From Panorpa germanica (Eukaryota; Arthropoda; Insecta; Mecoptera; Panorpidae): DNA of 64,000 nucleotides. Positions 11,384 to 23,609 of the stretch are shown one piece after another. Below the pieces are notes generated by a model. It had not been told where the DNA came from. It made no database searches and saw nothing but the letters and a program-made list of their open reading frames with translations. Positions within the stretch are counted from its first letter, which is position 1. Every line of letters begins with the position of its first letter. The position numbers and the translations under genes were made by a program. The stretch is from NCBI GenBank assembly GCA_963678705.1, contig CAVMBN010000143.1, forward strand, positions 62,001 through 126,000, in the 5' to 3' direction.

Positions 11384-12971
11384 TCAAGTAAGTCGAATAA
11401 CATTAACTATAAATAATATTAAAACACAAGAATTAATTTATATAAATGCGTGTTTTAAATAATAATGAGAGTGTATTAATTGTTATAAGTGATTAAGTGA
11501 ACAATATATGCGGTTTTCTTGGAAATAGTGATTGATCGTTCATAAACATTCAATGGTAACAAACAAATGGTAAGTAAGTAGGCATAAGTACAAGTATGTA
11601 TATGAGATATTTATAGAAATTTAGTGTGCCTTTGTTGATGTCCGGTGGCCAAGTGACCTTCAAAGAATTAGACCGGCAAAAGCCTATAGGTACGTCTACT
11701 GCGCTATGGAGAACTATTTTCATTGTCGAACATTATTTTACAAACCGATTACCGTTCCATGAAAAGGCAACTATCTAAAGGTTGTCCTCAGCGATCTGTA
11801 ATGGGGCCTGAGCTCTGGAACATGGTATTCGACGAGAACTGAGATTCTCACTCGAAAGGTTGTGTAGACATATGTTTTGCCAACGATAATGTGATCCTTA
11901 TCGGTGCAAATAGTACAGAAACCCTAGAAAGCCGTTCTCGACCTGCTATATATAAAATCTGTAGTTTCTTGAAGCTACAAAGCTACGAAACAAATACAGT
12001 AGCAACGAATGATAAACTTGTAACACACCTTGCGCGTGTCACAAGGACGGAATGAAGCTTAAACTCGGCAACTATGCCGACACTATACAAGGTGGCATTT
12101 ATGCTAATAGTTGTGTATTGTGCTTCGGCATGGTATTACAGGATTAATCTTCCAGATCTTCCATGCAAAGAACTATGTTATTGACGATGACGCGTTGTTG
12201 CAGAACTGTATCTACAGAAGTGGTGCAAGTGATATTGGGGACAATTCCTTTAGATTTAAAAATCACTCATGCACTTACTCAAGTACAAATTACGCTAGAA
12301 CTGAAAAAATCAAATTTTGATGATTTAAAATTAATGCGACAAATTTCGAGGATTTAAAGTTAATGCGGCTGTAGGATAAAAGTCTGGAGACGATACCAAA
12401 TATATTGCCAAAAAGAGATGAATGCATATATGCATAAGCTCTGGCAAGACAGATGGGACTTAATACAAAAAGGAAGACCTACGTATTGGTTTACAAGGAC
12501 GTTAATATTGCTTTGCAACACAAGTGGTTCCTATCTACTATGTGTGTGATCGGCTCCTGCTACTTTAGGTGAAAAAAAAGATTAAAAGTGAGAAATTAAT
12601 TATGGAAAAAAATTAAATAAATTATATGAATACTTTTTCAAACGAAAAGTATTTAAGTTTGTTTTAAATTTGTGTTAATTTACCCTAAACAAAGTGTTTT
12701 TACAAAATTTTGACAGTTGGAAACCAGTGTTAAAAACGAATTTTTCATTACGCGTACACGCAATCTTATAAACATAACCTCAAATTTGTAACTTTGATGT
12801 TTAATATAAGACATTAATAAGTGCGACAGACAAAAAAAGTGATAATAATTAGGTTAGTGTTAGTGCTAAAACATCAAGTTGTTTAAAATTTAAGAAATCT
12901 GTAGAGATATATAAGGAAGATCTTATATAAACACTACAAATATACGGAAGACAAAAAGTTGCCGCCCACTA
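11384..12971 (+). repeat. Satellite unit 8, full length
   Basis: 1,588 bp, stop-bearing haplotype. Two extra A near 12412 account for the added length. Confidence 0.9.
11604..12568 (+). pseudogene. LINE ORF2 fragment, unit 8
   Basis: TGA at 11840-11842 after motif B. A second stop (GGATTAATC) in the post-RT frame is shared only with unit 1 among the units checked. Confidence 0.75.
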
Positions 12972-14557
12972 TCAAGTAAGTCGAATAACATTAACTATAA
13001 ATAATATTAAAACACAAGAATTAGTTTATATAAATTCGTGTTTTAAATAATAATTAGAGTGTATTAATTGTTATAAGTGATTAAGTGAACAATATATGCG
13101 GTTTTCTTGGAAATAGTGATTGATCGTTCATGAATATTCAATGGTAACAAACAAATGGTAACTAAGTAGGCATAAGTACAAGTATGTATATAAGATATTT
13201 ATAGAAATTCAGTGTGCCTTTGTTGATGTCCGGTGGCCAAGTGACCTTCAAAGAATTAGACCGGCAAAAACCTATAGGTACGTCTACTGCGCTATGGAGA
13301 ACTATTTTCATTGTCGAACATTATTTTACAAACCGATTACCGTTCCATGAAAAGGCAACTATCTAAAGGTTGTCCTCAGCGATCTGTAATGAAGCCTGAG
13401 CTCTGGAACATGGTATTCGACGAGAACTGTGTTTCTCACTCAAAAGGTTGTGTTAACATAAGTTTTGCCAACGATAATGTGATCCTTTTCGGTGCAAATA
13501 GTACAGAAACCTTAGAAAGCCGTTCTCGACCTGCTATATATAAAATCTGTAGTTTCTTGAAGCTACAAAGCTACGAAACAAATACAGTACCAACGAATGA
13601 TAAATCTGTAACACACCTTGCGCGTGTCACAAGGACGGAATAAAGCTTAAACTCGGCAACTATGCCGACACTATACAAGGGGGCATTTATGCTAATAGTT
13701 GTGTATTGTGCTTCGGCATGGTATTACAGGATCAATCTTCCAGATCTTCCATGCAAAGAACTATGTTATTGACGATGACGCGTTGTTGCAGAACTGTATC
13801 TACAGAAGTGGTGCAAGTGATATTGGGGACAATTCCTTTAGATTTAAAAATCACTCATGCACTTACTCAAGTACAAATTACGCTAGAACTAAAAAAATCC
13901 AATTTTGATTATTTAAAATTAATGCGACAAATTTCGAGGATTTAAAGTTAATGCGGCTGTAGGATAAAAGTCTGGAGACGATACCAAATATATTGCCAAA
14001 GAGATGAATGCATATATGCATAAGCTCTGGCAAGACAGATGGGACTTAATACAAAAAGGAAGACCTACGTATTGGTTTACAAGGACGTTAATATTGCTTT
14101 GCAACACAAGTGGTTCCTATCTACTATGTGTGTGATCGGCTCCTGCTACTTTAGGTGAAAAAAGTGATTAAAAGTGAGAAATTAATTATGGAAAAAAATT
14201 AAATAAATTATATGAATACTTTTTCAAACGAAAAGTATTTAAGTTTGTTTTAAATTTGTGTTAATTTACCCTAAACAAAGTGTTTTTACAAAAGTTTGAC
14301 AGTTGGAAACCAGTGTTAAAAACGAATTTTTCATTACGCGTACACGCGGTCTTATAAACATAACCTCAAATTTGTAACTTTGATGTTTGATATAAGACAT
14401 TAATAAGTGCGACAGACAAAAAAAGTGATAATAATTAGGTTAGTGTTAGTGCTAAAACATCAAGTGGTTTAAAATTTAAGAAATCTGTAGAGATATATAA
14501 GGAAGATCTTATATAAACACTACAAATATACGGAAGACAAAAAGTTGCCGCCCACTA
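12972..14557 (+). repeat. Satellite unit 9, full length
   Basis: 1,586 bp, KPELWN haplotype. Confidence 0.9.
13192..14154 (+). pseudogene. LINE ORF2 fragment, unit 9
   Basis: The motif B to D frame is open for 110 codons (13311-13643). Motif C is SFAND here. Confidence 0.75.
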
Positions 14558-14778
14558 TCAAGTAAGTCGAATAACATTAACTATGAATATTTTTAAAAAC
14601 ACAAGAATTAGTTTATATAAATGCGTGTTTTAAATAATAATTAGAGTGTATTAATTGTTATAAGTGATTAAGTGAACAATATATGCGGTTTTCTTGGAAA
14701 TAGTGATTGATCGTTCATGAACATTCAATGGTAACAAACAAATGGTAACTAAGTAGGCATAAGTAAAAGTATGTATAT

Positions 14779-15931
14779 AAGATATTTATAGAAATTCAGT
14801 GTGCCTTTGTTGATGTCCGGTGGCCAAGTGACCTTCAAAGAATTAGACCGGCAAAAACCTATAGGTACGTCTACTGCGCTATGCAGAACTATTTTCATTG
14901 TCGAACATTATTTTACAAACCGATTACCGTTCCATGAAAAGGCAACTATCTAAAGGTTGTCCTCAGCGATCTGTAATGAAGCCTGAGCTCTGGAACATGG
15001 TATTCGACGAGAACTGTGTTTCTCACTCAAAAGGTTGTGTTAACATATGTTTTGCCAACGATAATGTGATCCTTTTCGGTGCAAATAGTACAGAAACCCC
15101 AGAAAGCCGTTCTCGACCTGCTCTATATAAAATCTGTAGTTTCTTGAAGCTACAAAGCTACGAAACAAATACAGTAACAACGAATGATAAACTTGTAACA
15201 CACCTTGCGCGTGTCACAAGGACGGAATGAAGCTTAAACTCGGCAACTATGCCGACACTATACAAGAGGGCATTTATGCTAATAGTTGTGTATTGTGCTT
15301 CGGCATGGTATTACAGGATCAATCTTCCAGATCTTCCATGCAAAGAACTATGTTATTGACGATGACGCGTTGTTGCAGAACTGTATCTACAGAAGTGGTG
15401 CAAGTGATATTGGGGACAATTCCTTTAGATTTAAAAATCACTCATGCACTTACTCAAGTACAAATTACGCTAGAACTGAAAAAATCAAATTTTGATTATT
15501 TAAAATTAATGCATTAGTGTACAATGTATGATATATTATAATAGATTATTGTATATAAAAACAAAAGGGCATTCACTGGAATGTTTCTCTTACATGTCTA
15601 AATTAATTATGTAAGTTATCATGTAAGAAGCTTATTGCCTACTTAGGCAGATTGCTGAAGCAATAGGAGAAATAAAAAAAAAAAAAAAAAAAAAATTAAT
15701 GCGACAAATTTCGAGGATTTAAAGTTAATGCGGCTGTAGGATAAAAGTCTGGAGACGATACAAAATATATTGCCAAAGAGATGAATGCATATATGCATAA
15801 GCTCTGGCAAGACAGATTGGACTTAATACAAAAAGGAAGACCTACGAATTGGTTTACAAGGACGTTAATATTGCTTTGCAACACAAGTGGTTCCTATCTA
15901 CTATGTGTGTGATCGGCTCCTGCTACTTTAG
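14779..15931 (+). pseudogene. LINE ORF2 fragment, unit 10, interrupted
   Basis: The motif B to D frame is open at 14898-15230. RPALYK replaces the usual RPAIYK, shared with unit 12. Confidence 0.75.
15513..15695 (+). mobile_element. A-tailed retroinsertion, copy 5
   Basis: Same site; tail of 22 A. Confidence 0.75.
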
Positions 15932-16334
15932 GTGAAAAAAGTGATTAAAAGTGAGAAATTAATTATGGAAAAAAATTAAATAAATGATATGAATACTTTT
16001 TCAAACGAAAAGTATTTAAGTTTGTTTTAAATTTGTGTTAATTTACCCTAAACAAAGTGTTCTTACAAAAGTTTGACAGTTGGAAACCAGTGTTAAAAAC
16101 GAATTTTTCATTACGCGTACACGCAGTCTTATAAACATAACCTCAAATTTGTAACTTTGATGTTTGATATAAGACATTACTTAGTGCGATAGACAAAAAA
16201 AGTGATAATAATTAGGTTAGTGTTAGTGCTAAAACATCAAGTGGTTTAAAATTCAAGAAATCTGTAGAGATATATAAGGAAGACCTGATATAAACACTAC
16301 AAATATACGGAAGACAAAAGGTTGCCGCCCACTA

Positions 16335-17920
16335 TCAAGTAAGTCGAATAACATTAACTATAAATAATAATAAAACACAAGAATTAGTTTATATAAATGC
16401 GTGTTTTAAATAATAATGAGAGTGTATTAATTGTTATAAGTGATTAAGTGAACAATATATGCGGTTTTCTTGGAAATAGTGATTGATCGTTCATGAACAT
16501 TCAATGGTAACAAACAAATGGTAAGTAAGTAGGCATAAGTACAAGTATGTATATGAGATATTTATAGAAATTTAGTGTGCCTTTGTTGATGTCCGGTGGC
16601 AAAGTGACCTTCAAAGAATTAGACCGGCAAAAACCTATAGGTACGTCTACTGCGCTATGGAGAACTATTTTCATTGTCGAACATTATTTTACAAACCGAT
16701 TACCGTTCCATGAAAAGGCAACTATCTAAAGGTTGTCCTCAGCGATCTGTAATGGGGCCTGAGCTCTGGAACATGGTATTCGACGAGAACTGAGATTCTC
16801 ACTCGAAAGGTTGTGTAGACATATGTTTTGCCAACGATAATGTGATCCTTATCGGTGCAAATAGTACAGAAACCCTAGAAAGCCGTTCTCGACCTGCTAT
16901 ATATAAAATCTGTAGTTTCTTGAAGCTACAAAGCTACGAAACAAATACAGTAGCAACGAATGATAAACTTATAACACACCTTGCGCGTGTCACAAGGACG
17001 GAATGAAGCTTAAACTCGGCAACTATGCCGACACTATACAAGGGGGCATTTATGCTAATAGTTGTGTATTGTGCTTCGGCATGGTATTACAGGATCAATC
17101 TTCCAGATCTTCCATGCAAAGAACTATGTTATTGACGATGACGCGTTGTTGCAGAACTGTATCTACAGAAGTGGTGCAAGTGATATTGGGGACAATTCCT
17201 TTAGATTTAAAAATCACTCATGCACTTACTCAAGTACAAATTACGCTAGAACTGAAAAAATCAAATTTTGATGATTTAAAATTAATGCGACAAATTTCGA
17301 GGATTTAAAGTTAATGCGGCTGTAGGATAAAAGTCTGGAGACGATACCAAATATATTGCCAAAGAGATGAATGCATATATGCATAAGCTCTGGCAAGACA
17401 GATGGGACTTAATACAAAAAGGAAGACCTACGTATTGGTTTACAAGGACGTTAATATTGCTTTGCAACACAAGTGGTTCCTATCTACTATGTGTGTGATC
17501 GGCTCCTGCTACTTTAGGTGAAAAAAGTGATTAAAAGTGAGAAATTAATTATGGAAAAAAATTAAATAAATTATATGAATACTTTTTCAAACGAAAAGTA
17601 TTTAAGTTTGTTTTAAATTTGTGTTAATTTACCCTAAACAAAGTGTTTTTACAAAAGTTTGACAGTTGGAAACCAGTGTTAAAAACGAATTTTTCATTAC
17701 GCGTACACGCGGTCTTATAAACATAACCTCAAATTTTTAACTTTGATGTTTGATATAAGACATTAATAAGTGCGACAGACAAAAAAAGTGATAATAATTA
17801 GGTTAGTGTTAGTGCTAAAACATCAAGTGGTTTAAAATTTAAGAAATCTGTAGAGATATATAAGGAAGATCTCATATAAACACTACAAATATACGGAAGA
17901 CAAAAAGTTGCCGCCCACTA
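16335..17920 (+). repeat. Satellite unit 11, full length
   Basis: 1,586 bp, stop-bearing haplotype. Confidence 0.9.
16555..17517 (+). pseudogene. LINE ORF2 fragment, unit 11
   Basis: TGA at 16791-16793 after motif B. The post-RT frame is open at 17003-17308. Confidence 0.75.
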
Positions 17921-19506
17921 TCAAGTAAGTCGAATAACATTAACTATAAATAATATTAAAACACAAGAATTAGTTTATATAAATGCGTGTTATAAATAAT
18001 AATGAGAGTGTATTAATTGTTATAAGTGATTAAGTGAACAATATATGCGGTTTTCTTGGAAATAGTGATTGATCGTTCATGAACATTCAATGGTAACAAA
18101 CAAATGGTATGTAAGTAGGCATAAGTACAAGTATGTATATAAGATATTTATAGAAATTCAGTGTGCCTTTGTTGATGTCCGGTGGCCAAGTGACCTTCCA
18201 AGAATTAGACCGGCAAAAACCTATACGTACGTCTACTGCGCTATGGAGAACTATTTTCATTGTCGAACATTATTTTTCAAACCGATTACCGTTCCATGAA
18301 AAGGCAACTATCTAAAGGTTGTCCTCAGCGATCTGTAATGAAGCCTGAGCTCTGGAACATGGTATTCGACGAGAACTGTGTTTCTCACTCAAAAGGTTGT
18401 GTTAACATATGTTTTGCCAACGATAATGTGATCCTTTTCGGTGCAAATAGTACAGAAACCGCAGAAAGCCGTTCTCGACCTGCTCTATATAAAATCTGTA
18501 GTTTCTTGAAGCTACAAAGCTACGAAACAAATACAGTAACAACGAATGATAAACTTGTAACACACCTTGCGCGTGTCACAAGGACGGAATGAAGCTTGAA
18601 CTCGGCAACTATGCCGACACTATACAAGAGGGCATTTATGCTAATAGTTGTGTATTGTGCTTCGGCATGGTATTACAGGATCAATCTTCCAGATCTTCCA
18701 TGCAAAGAACTATGTTATTGACGATGACGCGTTGTTGCAGAACTGTATCTACAGAAGTGGTGCAAGTGATATTGGGGACAATTCCTTTAGATTTAAAAAT
18801 CACTCATGCACTTACTCAAGTACAAATTACGCTAGAACTGAAAAAATCAAATTTTGATTATTTAAAATTAATGCGACAAATTTCGAGGATTTAAAGTTAA
18901 TGCGGCTGTAGGATAAAAGTCTGGAGACGATATTAAATATATTGCCAAAGAGATGAATGCATATATGCATAAGCTCTGGCAAGACAGATGGGACTTAATA
19001 CAAAAAGGAAGACCTACGTATTGGTTTACAAGGACGTTAATATTGCTTTGCAACACAAGTGGTTCCTATCTACTATGTGTGTGATCGGCTCCTGCTACTT
19101 TAGGTGAAAAAAGTGATTAAAAGTGAGAAATTAGTTATGGAAAAAAATTAAATAAATTATATGAATACTTTTTCAAACGAAAAGTATTTAAGTTTGTTTT
19201 AAATTTGTGTTAATTTACCCTAAACAAAGTGTTCTTACAAAAGTTTGACAGTTAGAAACCAGTGTTAAAAACGAATTTTTCATTACGCGTACACGCGGTC
19301 TTATAAACATAACCTCAAATTTGTAACTTTGATGTTTGATATAAGACATTAATAAGTGCGATAGACAAAAAAAGTGATAATAATTAGGTTAGTGTTAGTG
19401 CTAAAACATCAAGTGGTTTAAAATTCAAGAAATCTGTAGAGATATATAAGGAAGACCTCATATAAACACTACAAATATACGGAAGACAAAAGGTTGCCGC
19501 CCACTA
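17921..19506 (+). repeat. Satellite unit 12, full length
   Basis: 1,586 bp, KPELWN haplotype. GGTATGTAAG replaces GGTAAGTAAG in the spacer. Confidence 0.9.
18141..19103 (+). pseudogene. LINE ORF2 fragment, unit 12 (clearest motif A)
   Basis: Motif A is best read here. The frame 18069-18299 is open through YVYKIFIEIQCAFVDVRWP and continues to ENYFHCRTLFFKP, which matches the usual motif A to motif B spacing. The next frame (18260-18592) carries motif B, FAND and motif D, then stops at TGA. The two frames overlap by about 40 bp, which shows a frameshift between A and B. Confidence 0.8.
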
Positions 19507-19726
19507 TCAAGTAAGTCGAATAACATTAACTATAAATAATATTAAAACACAAGAATTAGTTTATATAAATGCGTGTTTTAAATAATAATGAGAGTGTATT
19601 AATTCTTATAAGTGATTAAGTGAACAATATATGCGGTTTTCTTGGAAATAGTGATTGATCGTTTATGAACATTCAATGGTAACAAACAAATGGTAAGTAA
19701 GTAGGCATAAGTACAAGTATGTATAT

Positions 19727-20688
19727 AAGATATTTATAGAAATTCAGTGTGCCTTTGTTGATGTCTGGTGGCCAAGTGACCTTCAAAGAATTAGACCGGC
19801 AAAAACCTATAGGTACGTCTACTGCGCTATGAAGAACTATTTTCATTGTCGAACATTATTTTACAAACCGATTACCGTTCCATGAAAAGGCAACTATCTA
19901 AAGGTTGTCCTCAGCGATCTGTAATGAAGCCTGAGCTCTGGAACATAATATTCGACGAGAACTGTGTTTCTCACTCAAAAGGTTGTGTAGACATATGTTT
20001 TGCCAAAGATAATGTGATCCTTATCGGTGCAAATAGTACAGAAACCCCAGAAAGCCGTTCTCGACCTGCTATATATAAAATTTGTAGTTTCTTGAAGCTA
20101 CAAAGCTACGAAACAAATACAGTAACAACGAATGATAAACTTGTAACACACCTTGCGCGTGTCACAAGGACGCAATAAAGCTTAAACTCGGCAACTATGC
20201 CGACACTATACAAGGGGGCATTTATGCTAATAGTTGTGTATTGTGCTTCGGCATGGTATTACAGAATCAATCTTCCAGATCTTTCATGCAATGAACTATA
20301 TTATTGACGATGACGCGTTGTTGCAGAACTGTATCTACAGAAGTAGTGCAAGTGATATTGGGGACAATTCCTTTAGATTTAAAAATCACTCATGCACTTA
20401 CTCAAGTACAAATTACGCTAGAACTGAAAAAATCCAATTTTGATTATTTAAAATTAATGCGACAAATTTCGAGGATTTAAAGTTAATGCGGCTGTAGGAT
20501 AAAAGTCTGGAGACGATACCAAATATATTGCTAAAGAGATGAATGCATATATGCATAAGCTCTGGCAAGACAGATGGGACTTAATACAAAAAGGAAGACC
20601 TACGTATTGGTTTACAAGGACGTTAATATTGCTTTGCAACACAAGTGGTTCCTATCTACTATGTGTGTGATCGGCTCCTGCTACTTAA
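19727..20688 (+). pseudogene. LINE ORF2 fragment, unit 13
   Basis: The motif B to D frame is open at 19846-20178. Motif C is FAKD, a private change. The transposon sits at the very end of the LINE part. Confidence 0.75.
20685..20688. repeat. TTAA target-site duplication, left
   Basis: TTAA directly abuts the left terminal repeat. The same TTAA is present once at the empty site in unit 14 (23202-23205). Confidence 0.85.
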
Positions 20689-20707
20689 GGGGTTAGGGGT
20701 AGTCAGA
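20689..20707 (+). repeat. Left terminal inverted repeat
   Basis: GGGGTTAGGGGTAGTCAGA. It pairs with 21597-21615 with one mismatch. Confidence 0.85.
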
Positions 20708-20818
20708 ATTTAAAAAAATCGATTTTTTTTTTTTTGCATTTTCTTAAAGTATAATATTTTAAAAATATTGTGTAAAAATTTGAAGTGAATCCGACAAATT
20801 TTTTTCGAGTTATTTAAC

Positions 20819-21016
20819 AATGACCAAAGGTATACCAGAGTATCTCATCGGTATGCAGAAAGAATGGATGCTGCACGTATCAAAGTAGCAGATAAGCGCG
20901 CTAATGATAACACCCGAGAAGGTCGATTGCAACGTAGGCACCAGAAAATCGATATTTTGGAAGCTGCTATGACGGCTGAAGAGCTATTATATGGTCCAGG
21001 AATAGATGACTCAGTG
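20819..21016 (+). pseudogene. Exon-like coding fragment inside the transposon
   Basis: A 66-codon open stretch reads RYTRVSHRYAERMDAARIK near its start and MTAEELLYGPGIDDSV at its end, with a charged, probably helical middle. TAA follows at 21017-21019, and a perfect GTAAGT donor starts at 21016. The composition differs from the AT-rich surroundings, which suggests a real former exon: either the C-terminal part of the element's own transposase or a captured host exon. I do not recognise the protein. No start codon with upstream support is seen. Confidence 0.5.
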
Positions 21017-21176
21017 TAAGTTATTAAATAATTCTTATAATTCGACATAAATCCATAGCAAAACTTTAAATGCGTTTTTCTGAAAACTATGTTTTCTGAA
21101 CTGGTGATCACTGTAACTTAAAAACTGCTCGGTAGATTTCAATAAAATTTCTTGTACTTTTGAAATACATTTAAAA

Positions 21177-21333
21177 CTCGTGCCTGATCGAAGGATTTCT
21201 TTTTTTTCAAAAATTTCGATTTTTTTTTAACAATAAACTGTCGGTTTTTTTCTTGAAAATTTGGAAAAAATTTCCTTAGGCCGCCATTTTGTTAATTTCG
21301 AAAAAAAAAAAAAAAGCTTCGATCAGGCACAAG
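21177..21333. repeat. Internal fold-back within the transposon
   Basis: CTCGTGCCTGATCGAAG at 21177-21193 pairs with CTTCGATCAGGCACAAG at 21317-21333 (one mismatch), and T and A runs extend the stem inward. It lies between the two coding-like stretches, where an intron would be. Confidence 0.7.
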
Positions 21334-21378
21334 ATTATCTATTAATAAAACTAATTTTTCTTGTCCGATTGATTTTAG

Positions 21379-21451
21379 ATGAATCTCCAAGGACTTATGA
21401 TGATCACCGCAAAGGACTTCGGGAGGAACGGGCTCTACAAAAACAGCGATA
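21379..21451 (+). pseudogene. Second exon-like fragment inside the transposon
   Basis: After a TTTTAG acceptor-like site the frame reads DESPRTYDDHRKGLREERAL and ends QKQR then TAA. The first codon uses a G from the acceptor side, so the phase does not join cleanly to the GTAAGT donor at 21016. Either the splice sites used differ or an indel has broken the frame. It is likely the C-terminal end of the same former protein. Confidence 0.4.
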
Positions 21452-21596
21452 ACTTTTTAAATTATTAATTATTTTTTTTTAAATTTTCGTGAAGTCAAAT
21501 CGAAACGTGTTCTAATAAAGATATGTTTTTATTTTTGTCAAATAAAGTAATTAACTACAAAAAAAAAATTATTGAAAATCATCATTTTTTCAGGCC

Positions 21597-21615
21597 TCTG
21601 AGTACCCCTAACCCC
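21597..21615 (-). repeat. Right terminal inverted repeat
   Basis: TCTGAGTACCCCTAACCCC, the inverse of the left end except at one base. Confidence 0.85.
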
Positions 21616-21619
21616 TTAA
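21616..21619. repeat. TTAA target-site duplication, right
   Basis: TTAA is followed by GGTGAAAAAAG, the normal continuation of the satellite unit. Confidence 0.85.
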
Positions 21620-22023
21620 GGTGAAAAAAGTGATTAAAAGTGAGAAATTAATTATGGAAAAAAATTAAATAAATTATATGAATACTTTTTCAAACGAAAA
21701 GTATTTAAGTTTGTTTTAAATTTGTGTTAATTTACCCTAAACAAAGTGTTTTTACAAAAGTTTTACAGTTGGAAACCAGTGTTAAAAACGAATTTTTCAT
21801 TACGCGTACACGCAATCTTATAAACATAACCTTAAATTTGTAACTTTGATGTTGGATAAAAGACATTAATAAGTGCGATAGACAAAAAAAGTGATAATAA
21901 TTAGGTTAGTGTTAGTGCTAAAACATCAAGTGGTTTAAAATTCAAGAAATCTGTAGAGATATATAAGGAAGACCTCATATAAACACTACAAATATACGGA
22001 AGACAAAAGGTTGCCGCCCACTA

Positions 22024-23609
22024 TTAAGTAAGTCGAATAACATTAACTATAAATAATATTAAAACACAAGAATTGGTTTATATAAATGCGTGTTTTAAAT
22101 AATAATGAGAGTGTATTAACTGTTATAAAAGATTAAGTGAACAATATATGCGGTTTTCTTGGAAATAGTGATTGATCGTTCATGAACATTCAATGGTAAC
22201 AAACAAATGGTAAGTAAGTAGGCATAAGTACAAGTATGTATATGAGATATTTATAGAAATTCAGTGTGCCTTTGTTGATGTCCGGTGGCCAAGTGACCTT
22301 CAAAGAATTAGACCGGCAAAAACCTATAGGTACGTCTACTGCGCTATGGAGAACTATTTTCATTGTCGAACATTATTTTACAAACCGATTACCGTTCCAT
22401 GAAAAGGCAACTATCTAAAGGTTGTCCTCAGCGATCTGTAATGGGGCCTGAGCTCTGAAACATGGTATTCGACGAAAACTGTGTTTCTCACTCGAAAGGT
22501 TGTGGAGGCATACGTTTTGCCAACGATAATGTGATCCTTATCGGTGCAAATAGTACAGAAACCCTAGAAAGCCGTTCTCGACCTGCTATATATAAAATCT
22601 GTAGTTTCTTGAAGCTACAAAGCTACGAGACAAATACAGTAACAACGAATGATAAACTTGTAACACACCTAGCGCGTGTCACAAGGACGGAATGAAGCTT
22701 AAATTAGGCAACTATGCCGACACTATACAAGAGGGCATTTATGCTAATAGTTGTGTATTGTGCTTCGGCATGGTATTACAGGATCAATCTTCCAGATCTT
22801 CCATGCAAAGAACTATGTTATTGACGATGACGCGTTGTTGCAGAACTGTATCTACAGAAGTGGTGCAAGTGATATTGGGGACAATTCCTTTAGATTTAAA
22901 AATCACTCATGCACTTACTCAAGTACAAATTACGCTAGAACTGAAAAAATCAAATTTTGATGATTTAAAATTAATGCGACAAATTTCGAGGATTTAAAGT
23001 TAATGCGGCTGTAGGATAAAAGTCTGGAGACGATACCAAATATATTGCCAAAGAGATGAATGCATATATGCATAAGCTCTGGCAAGACAGATGGGACTTA
23101 ATACAAAAAGGAAGACCTACGTATTGGTTTACAAGGACGTTAATATTGCTTTGCAACACAAGTGGTTCCTATCTACTATGTGTGTGATCGGCTCCTGCTA
23201 CTTAAGGTGAAAAAAGTGATTAAAAGTGAGAAATTAATTATGGAAAAAAATTAAATAAATTATATGAATACTTTTTCAAACGAAAAGTATTTAAGTTTGT
23301 TTTAAATTTGTGTTAATTTACCCTAAACAAAGTGTTTTTACAAAAGTTTTACAGTTGGAAACCAGTGTTAAAAACGAATTTTTCATTACGCGTACACGCA
23401 ATCTTATAAACATAACCTTAAATTTGTAACTTTGATGTTGGATAAAAGACATTAATAAGTGCGATAGACAAAAAAAGTGATAATAATTAGGTTAGTGTTA
23501 GTGCTAAAACATCAAGTGGTTTAAAATTCAAGAAATCTGTAGAGATATATAAGGAAGACCTCATATAAACACTACAAATATACGGAAGACAAAAGGTTGA
23601 CGCCCACTA
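22024..23609 (+). repeat. Satellite unit 14, full length, holds the empty TTAA site
   Basis: 1,586 bp. CTACTTAAGG at 23198-23207 is the unoccupied version of the transposon site; most units have CTACTTTAGG. The left edge of the higher-order repeat lies inside this unit. Confidence 0.9.
22244..23206 (+). pseudogene. LINE ORF2 fragment, unit 14
   Basis: TGA at 22456-22458 replaces Trp in motif B. The following segment has CGGIRFAND, a variant limited to units 14, 15 and 27. Confidence 0.75.

Larger units (their letters stand above)
14558..16334 (+). repeat. Satellite unit 10, with A-tailed insertion
   Basis: 1,777 bp. This is the rightmost unit in the window with the A-tailed insertion. Confidence 0.9.
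20689..21615. mobile_element. TTAA-targeting DNA transposon (Kolobok- or piggyBac-like), non-autonomous
   Basis: A 927-bp insertion is flanked by TTAA on both sides. Its 19-bp terminal inverted repeats match at 18 positions: GGGGTTAGGGGTAGTCAGA on the left, and the right end differs by one base. TTAA duplication is known for piggyBac and Kolobok superfamilies; a G-rich end directly after TTAA fits Kolobok better, but this is an inference. No full transposase is present. Inside are a 66-codon coding-like stretch (20819-21016), a fold-back (21177-21333) and a second coding-like stretch (21379-21451). Only one copy occurs in the window, and the unoccupied site is preserved in neighbouring units. 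Confidence 0.85.
19507..22023 (+). repeat. Satellite unit 13, interrupted by a DNA transposon
   Basis: 2,517 bp: 1,586 bp of satellite plus 931 bp (927-bp element and one extra TTAA). Confidence 0.9.

Noticed and set aside
20689-20707. Telomere-like TTAGGGG in the transposon end
   Set aside because: It is a single occurrence forming part of the inverted terminal repeat, not a tandem telomeric run.
21301-21315. The A-run in the transposon as a retroelement tail
   Set aside because: It sits within the fold-back arm with no target duplication, and it is mirrored by the T-run of the other arm.
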